From positions 372,001-436,000 of the forward strand of contig NZ_QGGR01000001.1 of assembly GCF_003148685.1 (NCBI RefSeq): a stretch of 64,000 nt of DNA, written 5' to 3'. Shown here one piece after another: positions 35,302-44,809 of the stretch. The notes beneath the pieces are model-generated. The model made no database searches. It was not told where the DNA came from and saw only the letters and a list, made by a program, of their open reading frames with translations. The number at the start of each line of letters is the position of its first letter. Position 1 is the first letter of the stretch. Both the position numbers and the translations under genes were made by a program. The stretch comes from Actinoplanes xinjiangensis (lineage in GTDB: Bacteria; Actinomycetota; Actinomycetes; Mycobacteriales; Micromonosporaceae).

Positions 35302-36819
35302 TTACCGGCTCGTGATCACCTCGAGCAGATCCTTCGCGCTCTCACACTTGTCGAACAGCGCGCCGACATGCTTCTTGGTGCCGCGTTCCGGCTCCATCAT
35401 GGGCACCCGGACCAGCGACTCGCGGCCCACGTCGAAGATCACCGAGTCCCAGCTGGCGGCGACCACCTCGGAGGCGTACTGCGCGAGGCAGCGGCCCCGG
35501 AAGTAGGCCCGGGTGTCCTCCGGCGGCTCGTACATGGCGCGCTGCGTGGTCTCCGGGTCGAGCAGGGTCTTCATCGACCCGCGCGCCACCAGGCGGTGGT
35601 AGAGGCCCTTCTCCGGGCGCACGTCGGAATACTGGAGATCGACGAGCTGCAGCTTGGGCGAGGACCAGCCCAGGCTCTCCCGCTCCCGGTAGCCCTCGAG
35701 CAGGCGCAGCTTGGCGACCCAGTCCAGGCTGTCGGAGAGCAGCATCGGGTCACGGCCCAGCTTGTCGAGAGCGTCCTCCCACCGGTCCAGGACGTCGGCG
35801 GTCTGCTCGTCGACGTCGGTGCCGTACCGCTCGTCGACGAACTGGCGGGCCCGCTCGAAATAGGCCCACTGCAGGTCCAGGGCGGTGAGCCGGCGACCGT
35901 CGCGCAGCCGCATCAGGTGGCTCAGCGTCGGGTCGTGACTGACCGCCTTCAGCTCGCTCACCGGGTCGGCGATGCCGAGTTCGCCGGTGAACACCTTCTC
36001 CTCGATCATGTTGAGGATCAGGGCGGTCGTCCCGACCTTGAGGTAGGTGGAGATCTCCGACAGGTTCGCGTCGCCGATGATCACGTGGAGGCGGCGGTAC
36101 TTGTCGGCGTCGGAGTGCGGCTCGTCACGGGTGTTGATGATCGGCCGTTTGAGGGTCGTCTCCAGGCCCACCTCGACCTCGAAGAAGTCGGCACGGGAGG
36201 AGATCTGGAAACCGGCGCCGCTGCCGTCCTGACCGATACCGACGCGACCGGCGCCGCAGAAGATCTGCCGGGTCACGAAGAACGGCGTGAGGTGGGCGAC
36301 GATGTCGGCGAACGCGGTCTGCCGGCGCATCAGGTAATTCTCGTGCGCCCCGTACGACGCGCCCTTGTTGTCGGTGTTGTTCTTGTAGAGCTGGATCCGG
36401 TGGGCGCCCGGGATGGTGGCGGCGCGGCGCGAGGCCTCGGCCATGACGCGCTCGCCGGCCTTGTCCCACTTGACGATGTCGAGCGGGTTGGTCACCTCGG
36501 GAGTGCTGTACTCCGGGTGGGCGTGGTCGACGTAGAGACGGGCGCCGTTGGTCAGTATCACGTTGGCCAGGCCGAGGTCCTCGTCGGCGAGTGCCTCGGC
36601 CGGGTCGTAGGCGGCGCCGGAGTACGTGAAGCCACGGGCGTCCCGCAGCGGCGACTCCTCCTCGTAGTCCCAGCGGGCGCGGCCTTTGCTGCTGAGCTCG
36701 GGGCGGGCGCCATAGGCGTTGACCACCTGCGAGGACGTGACCATCGGATTGGCACCGGGCTGACCGGGAACCGAGATGCCGTACTCGACCTCGGTCCCCA
36801 TAATCCGTCGAACGCTCAT
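35302..36819 (-). CDS. dop: Dop, deamidase/depupylase of Pup
   Basis: The protein has 505 residues from ATG 36819. It begins [22 protein letters not shown] and shares the PafA fold ([54 protein letters not shown]) with the extra ~40-residue Dop loop around [18 protein letters not shown]. It converts Pup-Gln to Pup-Glu and removes Pup from substrates. The frame extends upstream to ATG 36861, but a -10-like TAGGCT ends only two bases before that codon, so I reject the longer form. Confidence 0.96.
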   Translation of the reverse strand: MSVRRIMGTEVEYGISVPGQPGANPMVTSSQVVNAYGARPELSSKGRARWDYEEESPLRDARGFTYSGAAYDPAEALADEDLGLANVILTNGARLYVDHAHPEYSTPEVTNPLDIVKWDKAGERVMAEASRRAATIPGAHRIQLYKNNTDNKGASYGAHENYLMRRQTAFADIVAHLTPFFVTRQIFCGAGRVGIGQDGSGAGFQISSRADFFEVEVGLETTLKRPIINTRDEPHSDADKYRRLHVIIGDANLSEISTYLKVGTTALILNMIEEKVFTGELGIADPVSELKAVSHDPTLSHLMRLRDGRRLTALDLQWAYFERARQFVDERYGTDVDEQTADVLDRWEDALDKLGRDPMLLSDSLDWVAKLRLLEGYRERESLGWSSPKLQLVDLQYSDVRPEKGLYHRLVARGSMKTLLDPETTQRAMYEPPEDTRAYFRGRCLAQYASEVVAASWDSVIFDVGRESLVRVPMMEPERGTKKHVGALFDKCESAKDLLEVITSR

Positions 36820-36857
36820 GCGACCACCCTGTCCGCCACGAAGCTGCGCCTGCTCAT
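36816..36857 (-). CDS. Candidate 13-residue leaderless leader peptide upstream of dop
   Basis: A reading frame of 13 codons plus stop (peptide [13 protein letters not shown]) begins at ATG 36857, exactly six bases after TAGGCT. Its TGA overlaps the dop ATG (ATGA), the geometry of translational coupling. This is directly visible in the sequence; that it is expressed or regulates dop is inference. Two Arg and two Val pairs are the only obvious codon bias, so classic amino-acid attenuation is not suggested. Confidence 0.4.
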   Translation of the reverse strand: MSRRSFVADRVVA

Positions 36858-36863
36858 GCATCG

Positions 36864-36869
36864 AGCCTA
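36864..36869 (-). promoter_or_regulatory. -10 hexamer TAGGCT overlapping an acyltransferase stop, upstream of dop
   Basis: On the minus strand the acyltransferase TAG stop is the first half of TAGGCT. A transcript would begin near ATG 36857 and reach dop 38 bases later. Confidence 0.5.
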
Positions 36870-38216
36870 GACGCTCCGCCCGGCCTTTCCGAGACTCCCC
36901 GTGCCCGCGTCGGAACCTTCGGTGGTGCCGCGCGGCCGCAGCGGCTCCTCCGGACCGAGAACGGTCATGGCCCGCCGTTGCAGGCTCCGGCCCAGCGTCT
37001 GGCCCGGTCGCTCGACGAACCGGTGGACGAACCAGGCGAGCAGCAGCGTCCCGGCGGCGAACCCCGCCGCGAACACGATCCGGTTGGTCAGCGAGCCGTC
37101 GGTCTCGACCGGGACGACCCGTTTGAGCAGGCCGACCACTACCACGTGCAGCAGGTAGACGGAGAAACTCACCGCACCGAGCCAGGTGAGCGCGGCCGGC
37201 ATACGGCGTGCGCGCAGCGCCCAGGCCAGCAGGAAGGTCGCCGTGACGGCGGCGGTGACGGCGCCCCAGCGGACCAGTTCGGCCGTCTGCCCGGTGTGCA
37301 GCCAGTTCGTGACCACGCAGCCGAGGAACACCAGCACGAGCGACGCGACCGCGGGCCGGCGCCGGATCTCGTTGTACTCCAGCCGGTAGACGACCGTACC
37401 GGCGAACATCACGCCCAGCATCAGCAGCGCCTGCCAGGAGGAGGTCGCCACGACCCACCGGGTGGCGTGACCGTTCACCGCCGGCAGCACCACGAGCCCG
37501 ATCCCCGCCGCGCCGGCCGCCAGCACGAACGGGCGCCGGCCGCTGATCTGGGAGGCCAGGCACGCCGTCACCACCAGCACCAGCCCGGCGGCGAGCAGGT
37601 GCCGCCGGCCGACGGTGCCGCCCAGCAGCGCGTCCGGCAGCATCGGGCCGCCGACGACGGCGGCCAGGGTGAGACCGCCGGCCCACCAGGCACTGAGGCG
37701 ATGCAGGTTCCAGGCGAAGAGACCCGCGACGATCAGGTAGAAGGCCATCTCGAAGGAGAGCGTCCAGAACGGTGTGATCATCCCGCTCACACCCACAAGG
37801 TCCTGGAGCATCGTGATCTGGCCCAGTGCGGCACCGAGGGGGTCCTCCCGTACCCCCGGGTGCGGCTCGGTGACACCGGTCACGACGAGGAGCACGACGA
37901 GGGCGATGGTGAACAGGTAGGCCGGGTAGATGCGGAACAGGCGGCCGATCCAGAACCGGCGCAGCGAACCGTGCCGTTCCAGCGACATCGGGATCACGTA
38001 GCCGCTGACCAGGAAGAACAGCAGGACACCGTACTTTCCCAGGTCGAAGTGCTGGTAGATCAGCAGATGATTCTCCCGGCCGATCACGTAGGGGCCGAGG
38101 TGGAAGAGCGCCACGACGACGGCCGCGAAGCCGCGCATCGCGTCGAGCCAGGCCATACGGGGTACCGCCGGGCGGGTGGTGGCGTGCCCGCCGGGCACAT
38201 CCAAGATCGTTGTCAC
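36867..38216 (-). CDS. Acyltransferase 3 family membrane protein (OafA-like), copy 1
   Basis: The protein has 449 residues from GTG 38216, with about ten membrane helices. It opens with the family signature [19 protein letters not shown], with the catalytic His in FHLG, then [34 protein letters not shown]. Such proteins O-acetylate or O-acylate surface sugars and lipids. No SGNH domain is attached. TAACGT eight bases before the GTG may be a -10. A close paralogue is encoded directly upstream. This pair is not part of the usual dop-arc arrangement. Confidence 0.85.
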   Translation of the reverse strand: MTTILDVPGGHATTRPAVPRMAWLDAMRGFAAVVVALFHLGPYVIGRENHLLIYQHFDLGKYGVLLFFLVSGYVIPMSLERHGSLRRFWIGRLFRIYPAYLFTIALVVLLVVTGVTEPHPGVREDPLGAALGQITMLQDLVGVSGMITPFWTLSFEMAFYLIVAGLFAWNLHRLSAWWAGGLTLAAVVGGPMLPDALLGGTVGRRHLLAAGLVLVVTACLASQISGRRPFVLAAGAAGIGLVVLPAVNGHATRWVVATSSWQALLMLGVMFAGTVVYRLEYNEIRRRPAVASLVLVFLGCVVTNWLHTGQTAELVRWGAVTAAVTATFLLAWALRARRMPAALTWLGAVSFSVYLLHVVVVGLLKRVVPVETDGSLTNRIVFAAGFAAGTLLLAWFVHRFVERPGQTLGRSLQRRAMTVLGPEEPLRPRGTTEGSDAGTGSLGKAGRSV

Positions 38217-38224
38217 GGACGGCG

Positions 38225-38230
38225 ACGTTA
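38225..38230 (-). promoter_or_regulatory. -10-like TAACGT for acyltransferase copy 1
   Basis: TAACGT on the minus strand is followed by eight bases and GTG 38216; spacing is one base longer than in most other cases here. Confidence 0.3.
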
Positions 38231-38274
38231 ACGACGCCGCAGGAACGGCTCCCGTCGCCGGGATCACAAGCTGA

Positions 38275-39519
38275 TCACAGAATGCGGCCGGCCCGGACGG
38301 GCACCCGGCCGGTCGTACCCGTGCCCGCCTTCACACCGGCCGTCACCCGCGCCCGGCGGGCGAGTGCCTGCGCGGGCCGTTCCACCCAGCGGTGCCCGGC
38401 CCACGCCGCGGCGAGCGACCCGGCGGCGAAGGCCACCAGCGTGAGCAGCGGTTGCTGCGTGTGGTGGCGGATCACCGCGAGAACCGGGATGTGCAGCAGG
38501 TAGAGCGAGTAGCTGATCGTGCCGAGCCGGACGAGGACCCCCGGAAGCCGGCGGTGCCGCAGGAGGAACGCGATCGCGAACGTGGCCACGACAGCGACCG
38601 CCACCGTCGGGCTCACCTGCACCGCAACCCCCACCGCTACCAGGGTCAGCACCGCCGCGGCGGGAAGCCGGCCGAGGTGTCCCTGCTGGGCCCGGTGGAC
38701 CACGGTGCCGGCGAACATCACCGCCAGCATCTGCGTGGCCTGCCCGGACGACGCGCTGGTCACCTGATCGGTGGCGTGGCCGTTGAGCAGAGGCAGGGTG
38801 ACGGCGCCGATGCCGGCCAGGCCGGCGGCGAGGGTCAGGGGCCTCAGGCCGATGCGGTACGCGCCGAGCACGCACCCCAGGAGCACCAGCGCCGCGACCG
38901 CGGTGATCCGGCGGTTCGCGGCCGTCGCGCCCAGCAGGTCGTCCGGCAGACCGCACACCGCCACGATCGTGAGCCCGGCCGCCCACCAGGCGCTGTCACG
39001 GCCCCGCCACCCGGCGCTGCCATGCTCCCGCCGCCCGGCGCTGTCGTGGTGCCGGCTCCAGACGAAGAGGCCCGCGACCATCAGGTAGAAGACCATCTCG
39101 AAGGAGAGCGTCCAGAACGGCCGGAGTACGCCGCGGGTGCCGATCAGGTCCTGGAGCATGGTCACGTGGCCGAGGACGCTGGCCGTGGTCTCCCCGGCCA
39201 GTTGGCCGGGCATCCGCATGATCCCGGCCGCCCCGAGTCCGATCGTGACCAGGACGGCGAACAGATAGGCCGGATAGATCCGGAGCAGCCGCCCGGTCCA
39301 GAACCGGTGCAGGTCGCCGTGCCGCTCCAGTGACATCGGGATCACATAGCCGCTGACCAGGAAGAACAGCAGCACACCGTACTTGCCGAGGTCGATGATC
39401 TCGAAGATCCGCAGGTGCCGTCCGGTGCCGAGCACGAGCGGGCTGACATGGAAGGCGGCCACGACGACCGCGGCCCAGCCACGGAGCGCGTCCAGCCAGG
39501 CCAGGCGGGGGGTGATCAT
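38275..39519 (-). CDS. Acyltransferase 3 family membrane protein (OafA-like), copy 2
   Basis: The protein has 414 residues and shares with copy 1 nearly the whole N-terminal block ([52 protein letters not shown]). A loop in the middle has an Arg/Gly/Ser-rich insertion (HDSAGRREHGSAGWRGRDSAWW) absent from copy 1. It should O-acylate a surface glycan or lipid. Tandem copies suggest two related acceptors or positions. Gene order arc - copy 2 - copy 1 - dop is the same direction throughout. Confidence 0.85.
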   Translation of the reverse strand: MITPRLAWLDALRGWAAVVVAAFHVSPLVLGTGRHLRIFEIIDLGKYGVLLFFLVSGYVIPMSLERHGDLHRFWTGRLLRIYPAYLFAVLVTIGLGAAGIMRMPGQLAGETTASVLGHVTMLQDLIGTRGVLRPFWTLSFEMVFYLMVAGLFVWSRHHDSAGRREHGSAGWRGRDSAWWAAGLTIVAVCGLPDDLLGATAANRRITAVAALVLLGCVLGAYRIGLRPLTLAAGLAGIGAVTLPLLNGHATDQVTSASSGQATQMLAVMFAGTVVHRAQQGHLGRLPAAAVLTLVAVGVAVQVSPTVAVAVVATFAIAFLLRHRRLPGVLVRLGTISYSLYLLHIPVLAVIRHHTQQPLLTLVAFAAGSLAAAWAGHRWVERPAQALARRARVTAGVKAGTGTTGRVPVRAGRIL

Positions 39520-39579
39520 ACGGGGTTGAACGAGGCCGGGGCCGGAGGGAAACCCCTCCGGCCCCGGTCGTGGTACGTC

Positions 39580-41361
39580 CTACAGGTACTGACCGGTGTT
39601 GGTCGCGGTCTCGATGGACCGGCCTGCCTCGGCACCCTTGCCGCCGGAGACGAGCGTGCGGATGTAGACGATCCGCTCGCCCTTCTTGCCGGAGATCCGG
39701 GCCCAGTCGTCCGGGTTCGTGGTGTTCGGCAGGTCCTCGTTCTCCCGGAACTCGTCGACGCAGCTGTCGAGCAGGTGCTGCAGTCGGAGGCCCTTCTTGC
39801 CGGAGGTGAGGAACTCCTTGATCGCCATCTTCTTGCCGCGGTCGACGATGTTCTGGATCATCGCGCCGGAGTTGAAGTCCTTGAAGTACAGGACCTCCTT
39901 GTCACCGTTGGCGTAGGTGACCTCCAGGAAGCGGTTCTCCTCGGTCTCCGTGTACATCCGCAGGACGACGGCCTCGATCATGGCCGCGACCGTGGCGTCC
40001 CGGTTGCCGCCGTGCTCGGTGAGGTCGTCCCCACTGAGCGGCAGTTCCGAGAGGATGTACTTGGCGAAGATGTCCTTCGCCGCCTCCGCGTCCGGGCGCT
40101 CGATCTTGATCTTCACGTCGAGTCGTCCGGGGCGCAGGATGGCCGGGTCGATCATGTCTTCCCGGTTGGAGGCGCCGATGACGATCACGTTCTCCAGGCC
40201 CTCGACGCCGTCGATCTCGCTGAGGAGCTGGGGAACGATCGTGTTCTCCACGTCACTGGAGACACCCGAGCCACGGGTCCGGAAGATCGAGTCCATCTCG
40301 TCGAAGAACACGATCACCGGGGTGCCCTCGCCGGCCTTCTCACGGGCCCGCTGGAAGACCAGGCGGATGTGCCGCTCGGTCTCACCCACATACTTGTTGA
40401 GCAGCTCCGGGCCCTTGATGTTGAGGAAGTAGCTGGTGTGCTTCTCCTCACCACGCCGCTCGGCGATCTTCTTGGCCAGCGAGTTGGCCACCGCCTTGGC
40501 GATCAGGGTCTTGCCACAGCCGGGCGGGCCGTAGAGCAGGATGCCCTTCGGCGGGCGCAGCTGGTGCTCCCGGAACAGGTCGGCGTGCAGGAACGGCAGC
40601 TCGACCGCGTCGCGGATCTGCTCGATCTGCGAGTGCAGGCCACCGATGTCGCTGTAGTCGACGTCGGGGACCTCCTCCAGGACGAGCTCCTCGACCTCAC
40701 TCTTCGGGATCCGCTCATAGGCGTACGCCGAGCGGGGCTCGATCATGAGCGAGTCGCCGGCGCGCAGCTTGGTCACGTCGAGCGAGTCGGCGAGGAAGAC
40801 GATGCGCTCCTCGTCGGCGTGCGACATCACCAGTGCCCGGTCGCGGGGGCCACCGGACGGGTTGTCCAGCACCTCCTTGAGCGAGACGACCTCGCCGGTG
40901 CGTTCGAACCCGAACGCGTCGACGACGTTGAGCGCGTCGTTCAGCAGGACTTCCTGTCCACGCTGAAGCTCGTCGGCCGCGAGCGACGGTGAGACCGCCA
41001 CCCGCAGCTTGCGGCCACCGGTGAACACGTCCACCGTGCCGTCCTCGTGTGCTGCCAGGAACACGCCGTAGCCGCTGGGCGGCTGGGCGAGCCGGTCAAT
41101 CTCTTCCTTGAGAGTGACGATCTGGGCCCGGGCTTCCTTGAGGGTCGCCACGAGCCGCTCGTTGTTCTCGGTCACTCGGGCCAGCTGCGCCTGCGTTGCC
41201 GCGAGCCGTTCCTCAAGCTGCCGGACGTGTCGGGGGCTCTCCGTCAACTTCCGCCGGACCAGAGCGAGTTCTTCCTGCAAGAACGCGACCTGACTCGAGA
41301 GCTCGTTGACTTCCTTCTCCGCTCGCGCGGCGCGGGAGTCCGCTTCGTCGCTACGTGCCAC
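39580..41361 (-). CDS. arc: ARC/Mpa, AAA+ proteasomal ATPase
   Basis: The protein has 593 residues from GTG 41361 with GGAGGTGGG just upstream. An N-terminal coiled coil (to about residue 80) binds Pup; two OB folds follow. The AAA+ module has GPPGCGKT (about 277-284), [12 protein letters not shown] and [20 protein letters not shown]. The chain ends in GQYL, the motif that docks into the alpha ring. It unfolds pupylated proteins and threads them into PrcBA. The longer frame upstream of 41361 is unlike any ARC. TAGTGT at 41399-41404 is the likely -10. Confidence 0.97.
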   Translation of the reverse strand: MARSDEADSRAARAEKEVNELSSQVAFLQEELALVRRKLTESPRHVRQLEERLAATQAQLARVTENNERLVATLKEARAQIVTLKEEIDRLAQPPSGYGVFLAAHEDGTVDVFTGGRKLRVAVSPSLAADELQRGQEVLLNDALNVVDAFGFERTGEVVSLKEVLDNPSGGPRDRALVMSHADEERIVFLADSLDVTKLRAGDSLMIEPRSAYAYERIPKSEVEELVLEEVPDVDYSDIGGLHSQIEQIRDAVELPFLHADLFREHQLRPPKGILLYGPPGCGKTLIAKAVANSLAKKIAERRGEEKHTSYFLNIKGPELLNKYVGETERHIRLVFQRAREKAGEGTPVIVFFDEMDSIFRTRGSGVSSDVENTIVPQLLSEIDGVEGLENVIVIGASNREDMIDPAILRPGRLDVKIKIERPDAEAAKDIFAKYILSELPLSGDDLTEHGGNRDATVAAMIEAVVLRMYTETEENRFLEVTYANGDKEVLYFKDFNSGAMIQNIVDRGKKMAIKEFLTSGKKGLRLQHLLDSCVDEFRENEDLPNTTNPDDWARISGKKGERIVYIRTLVSGGKGAEAGRSIETATNTGQYL

Positions 41362-41398
41362 GTCCCACCTCCCCGGGGGGCTCGAACGTCTTGGGTTA

Positions 41399-41404
41399 AC
41401 ACTA
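41399..41404 (-). promoter_or_regulatory. Candidate -10 hexamer TAGTGT for arc
   Basis: TAGTGT on the minus strand within TTAGTGTTAACC lies 37 bases before GTG 41361, leaving a leader with a very strong GGAGGTGGG site. Confidence 0.45.
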
Positions 41405-41535
41405 ACCGTTGCGAAGCGGTTTTCGACCCATGCAACACCCTCGTCACCGACTCTTGATCGATTGGTGCGACCGCGGCTGAGCCGGTCGGACATAGTTCGG
41501 GTACCGTCGGCCCCGACGGGTTGCGGGAGGTGGAT

Positions 41536-41829
41536 GTGTCGGCTGACACTGATGAGCTGCGGGTCTGGATCGATCAGGATCTCTGTACCGGTGACGGACT
41601 CTGTGTTCAGTACGCCCCGGAGGTGTTCGAACTGGACATCGACGGCCTCGCCTATGTGAAAGACCACACCGGTGAGTTGTTGCAGGCCCCCGGCGTGCGC
41701 GCCGACGTTCCGCGGCAACTTCTGCTCGAGGTCATCGACTCGGCCAAGGAGTGCCCCGGCGACTGCATCCACGTGGTGCGGGCCGCCGACGGCGTCGCCG
41801 TCGCCGGCCCGTTGAGCGAATCCGACTGA
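41536..41829 (+). CDS. Ferredoxin ([3Fe-4S]-type, single cluster)
   Basis: The protein has 97 residues from GTG 41536 with GGGAGGTGG upstream. The cluster ligands are Cys17 and Cys23 in CTGDGLC (Asp in the middle position) and Cys73 in KECPGDC. This is the pattern of small ferredoxins that pass electrons to cytochromes P450 and similar oxygenases. An extra Cys77 follows the last ligand, where most relatives have Gly or Ala. It is divergent from arc, as in other actinobacteria. The redox partner is not evident here. Confidence 0.88.
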   Translation: MSADTDELRVWIDQDLCTGDGLCVQYAPEVFELDIDGLAYVKDHTGELLQAPGVRADVPRQLLLEVIDSAKECPGDCIHVVRAADGVAVAGPLSESD

Positions 41830-41866
41830 CCCGGACCCGGTCCGGCCGGGGCCGGTCCGGCTGAGC

Positions 41867-42457
41867 TCAGAGGGTGGGGCGGCCGACCAGCGAGGCCACC
41901 ACCCGGGAGAACTCCTCGAGGCGGGCGATCTGCCCGGCGCCGCCGTCGTCGAGCGTCTTGCCGAACCGCAGCGCGTCGTGTCGCAGCGGGGCCCGGCCCT
42001 CGTCCTCACCCACCCCGGGCGGCGGCACCGCGTCGTCGACCGAGCTGAGCAGCAGGTAGACGTCGATACTGTCGACCCGGGCCTGCCCGTTCGGCGTACG
42101 GGTCAGCCGCCGCCGGCAGCCCACCTCGGTCACCGTCGACAACGGCACCACACGCAGTGACGACGTCATCGCACCGACCGGGCCGTCCCCGGGCGCCACG
42201 TCCTCGCCGTGCCACAGGACCAGGCGGCTGCCGTCGCAGACGACGACCTCCTGCCACACCCCGTTCACCTCGTTGACGAAACGCTCCAGCGTGAAACACA
42301 ACACCTGTGCGCCCCGCAGCACCCCGAAGAGCGCCTCCAGGGCCACCTCCGGGTCACGCAGGTAGGCACGGGCGGCCGAATCCAGGTCCGGATACGGCGA
42401 CCAGTCCGGGAAGACCGCCGGCATCTCGTTGCTGCCACCGAACGGCGGAGAGCTCAT
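41867..42457 (-). CDS. Conserved actinobacterial protein of unknown function
   Basis: The protein has 196 residues. Mixed alpha/beta, no signal peptide or membrane helix. Notable stretches are [31 protein letters not shown] and [19 protein letters not shown] believe it may belong to the DUF5998 group found next to arc/trmI, but I cannot confirm that by reading. The start codon sits inside a 14-bp inverted repeat (42451-42495). Confidence 0.7.
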   Translation of the reverse strand: MSSPPFGGSNEMPAVFPDWSPYPDLDSAARAYLRDPEVALEALFGVLRGAQVLCFTLERFVNEVNGVWQEVVVCDGSRLVLWHGEDVAPGDGPVGAMTSSLRVVPLSTVTEVGCRRRLTRTPNGQARVDSIDVYLLLSSVDDAVPPPGVGEDEGRAPLRHDALRFGKTLDDGGAGQIARLEEFSRVVASLVGRPTL

Positions 42458-42495
42458 CGCGCCGTCTCCGCTGCACTCCGGCGGCGCGATGAGCT
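42451..42495. repeat. 14-bp inverted repeat enclosing a start codon
   Basis: AGCTCATCGCGCCG (42451-42464) and CGGCGCGATGAGCT (42482-42495) are perfect complements with a 17-base loop. On the minus-strand message the ATG of the 196-residue protein lies in the 3' arm and its only purine-rich upstream stretch lies in the loop. Confidence 0.85.
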
Positions 42496-42599
42496 TTCAC
42501 CTGTGCTGGCAGATTCGCTCGCGAGCTCGCTCACCGCGCCCACTCCTGTCCTCCCGACGGGAAACCATCAGGGAACCTACCGGATTCCAGACACGACGG

Positions 42600-43556
<957 letters not shown>

Positions 43557-44732
43557 CTAATTCCGGCTCGCGCGCCGGGGTTCCAGCACGGCGGCCACGT
43601 CGGCGACCCGCAGGACGCCCACGACATCCTCGCCTGCGGTCACCAGGTACTGCGCGCCAGGGTGTGCCTGCAGCGCGCGAACCACCTGCTCACCGGTCAA
43701 GCCGAGCGGCAGCGTGGTCAGCGCGTCACGGGACCGGGCCACGCTCTCCACGCTCACCCAGGGCCGCCGGTCGACCGGAATCCGCTCAGCGGCGACCGGA
43801 TCGACCAGTGCGGTGAGGCTACCCGCCGAGTCGGAGACCGCCAGCACCACGTCCGGTCGGGGGTCCTCCGCCCGGCGGCGCTGCGCCTCACCCAGCGGCG
43901 TCCCGGCGGGCACCGCCAGCACCGGCCGGACCAGCGCGCCCAGATCCACCAGCGGGAACCGCCCGGTCATCCGGCCCAGCCGGATCGACTGCCCGGCACC
44001 CTGCCACAGGGTGAGCACCACCAGCAGCACGAACACCAGCCCCAGCGCGGTCAGCAGGTCGAACCGGAACAGCACGACCGCCGCCGCCGCCGTCAGCAGC
44101 GCCAGCACCCGGCCCGACCAGCCGGCCGCCACCGTCGCCCGGTTCCGGTCCTTCATCAGCGCCCACAGCAGCGCCCGCAACGCCCGGCCGCCGTCCAGCG
44201 GCAGACCCGGCAGCACGTTGAAGAACGCCACCAGCACGTTGCTCAGCGCCAGCTGGAAGGCGATCTGCCCGGCCACCGTGTCACTCGGGAACACCAGCGC
44301 CGCCGCCGTCGCCACCGCGCCCAGCAGCAGCGACACCGCCGGGCCGGCCAGCGACACCAGAGCGTCCACCCGCGGGGCCGGTGCGTCGCGGTCCATCTCC
44401 GTCCAGCCGCTGAGCAGTTCCAGAGTGATCCGGCGCACGCCGATGCCGAACCGGCGGGCGGTCAGCGCGTGCCCCAGCTCGTGCAACAGCACCGAGCCCA
44501 GCAGACACCCCACGAATCCCAGGCCGATGAGGTACGCCCAGGGCTGCTCCAGATCCAGTTCGGTACGTGCGTAGTTGCCATAAACCACCGTGACCAGCAC
44601 CGCGAGCAGCAGCATCGACCCGTTCGCATGCACCGGGATGCCGGCCACGTGCCCGACCGGCCGCCCCGCGACGGGCGGTGGCCCCGGCTGCGGACCGCCC
44701 TGCGGCCCCTGCGCTGCTCGGCTCTGCTCCAC
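43557..44732 (-). CDS. M50-family site-2 protease with CBS domains
   Basis: The protein has 391 residues from GTG 44732. Membrane-embedded zinc site: HELGH (His84, Glu85, His88) and FNVLPGLPLDGGRALR with Asp180. Six or so hydrophobic helices are followed by a cytoplasmic CBS-domain pair (LVRPVLAVPAGTPLGEA, then VLRVADVAAVLE). Site-2 proteases cut membrane-bound anti-sigma factors or short membrane remnants; CBS domains bind adenine nucleotides and may gate it. TAGCAT seven bases upstream marks a leaderless start. It is 22 bases ahead of trmI. Confidence 0.92.
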   Translation of the reverse strand: MEQSRAAQGPQGGPQPGPPPVAGRPVGHVAGIPVHANGSMLLLAVLVTVVYGNYARTELDLEQPWAYLIGLGFVGCLLGSVLLHELGHALTARRFGIGVRRITLELLSGWTEMDRDAPAPRVDALVSLAGPAVSLLLGAVATAAALVFPSDTVAGQIAFQLALSNVLVAFFNVLPGLPLDGGRALRALLWALMKDRNRATVAAGWSGRVLALLTAAAAVVLFRFDLLTALGLVFVLLVVLTLWQGAGQSIRLGRMTGRFPLVDLGALVRPVLAVPAGTPLGEAQRRRAEDPRPDVVLAVSDSAGSLTALVDPVAAERIPVDRRPWVSVESVARSRDALTTLPLGLTGEQVVRALQAHPGAQYLVTAGEDVVGVLRVADVAAVLEPRRASRN

Positions 44733-44739
44733 GCGATCG

Positions 44740-44745
44740 ATGCTA
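44740..44745 (-). promoter_or_regulatory. -10 hexamer TAGCAT for the leaderless M50 gene
   Basis: TAGCAT on the minus strand is followed by seven bases and GTG 44732. A divergent TAGCCT lies 52 bases away. Confidence 0.55.
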
Positions 44746-44796
44746 CGGACACGCCCGCGCGGGACCCACCCCGCGTTTTTCGTCGTACCCCTGGCC

Positions 44797-44802
44797 TAGC
44801 CT
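44797..44802 (+). promoter_or_regulatory. -10 hexamer TAGCCT for the leaderless recB-like gene
   Basis: TAGCCT is followed by seven bases and ATG 44810. Confidence 0.55.
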
Positions 44803-44809
44803 CTGTGAC

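Noticed and set aside
36820..36861. Longer Dop beginning at ATG 36861
   Set aside because: TAGGCT ends two bases before that codon, so the transcript would start after it; Dop homologues begin with the short [10 protein letters not shown] form.
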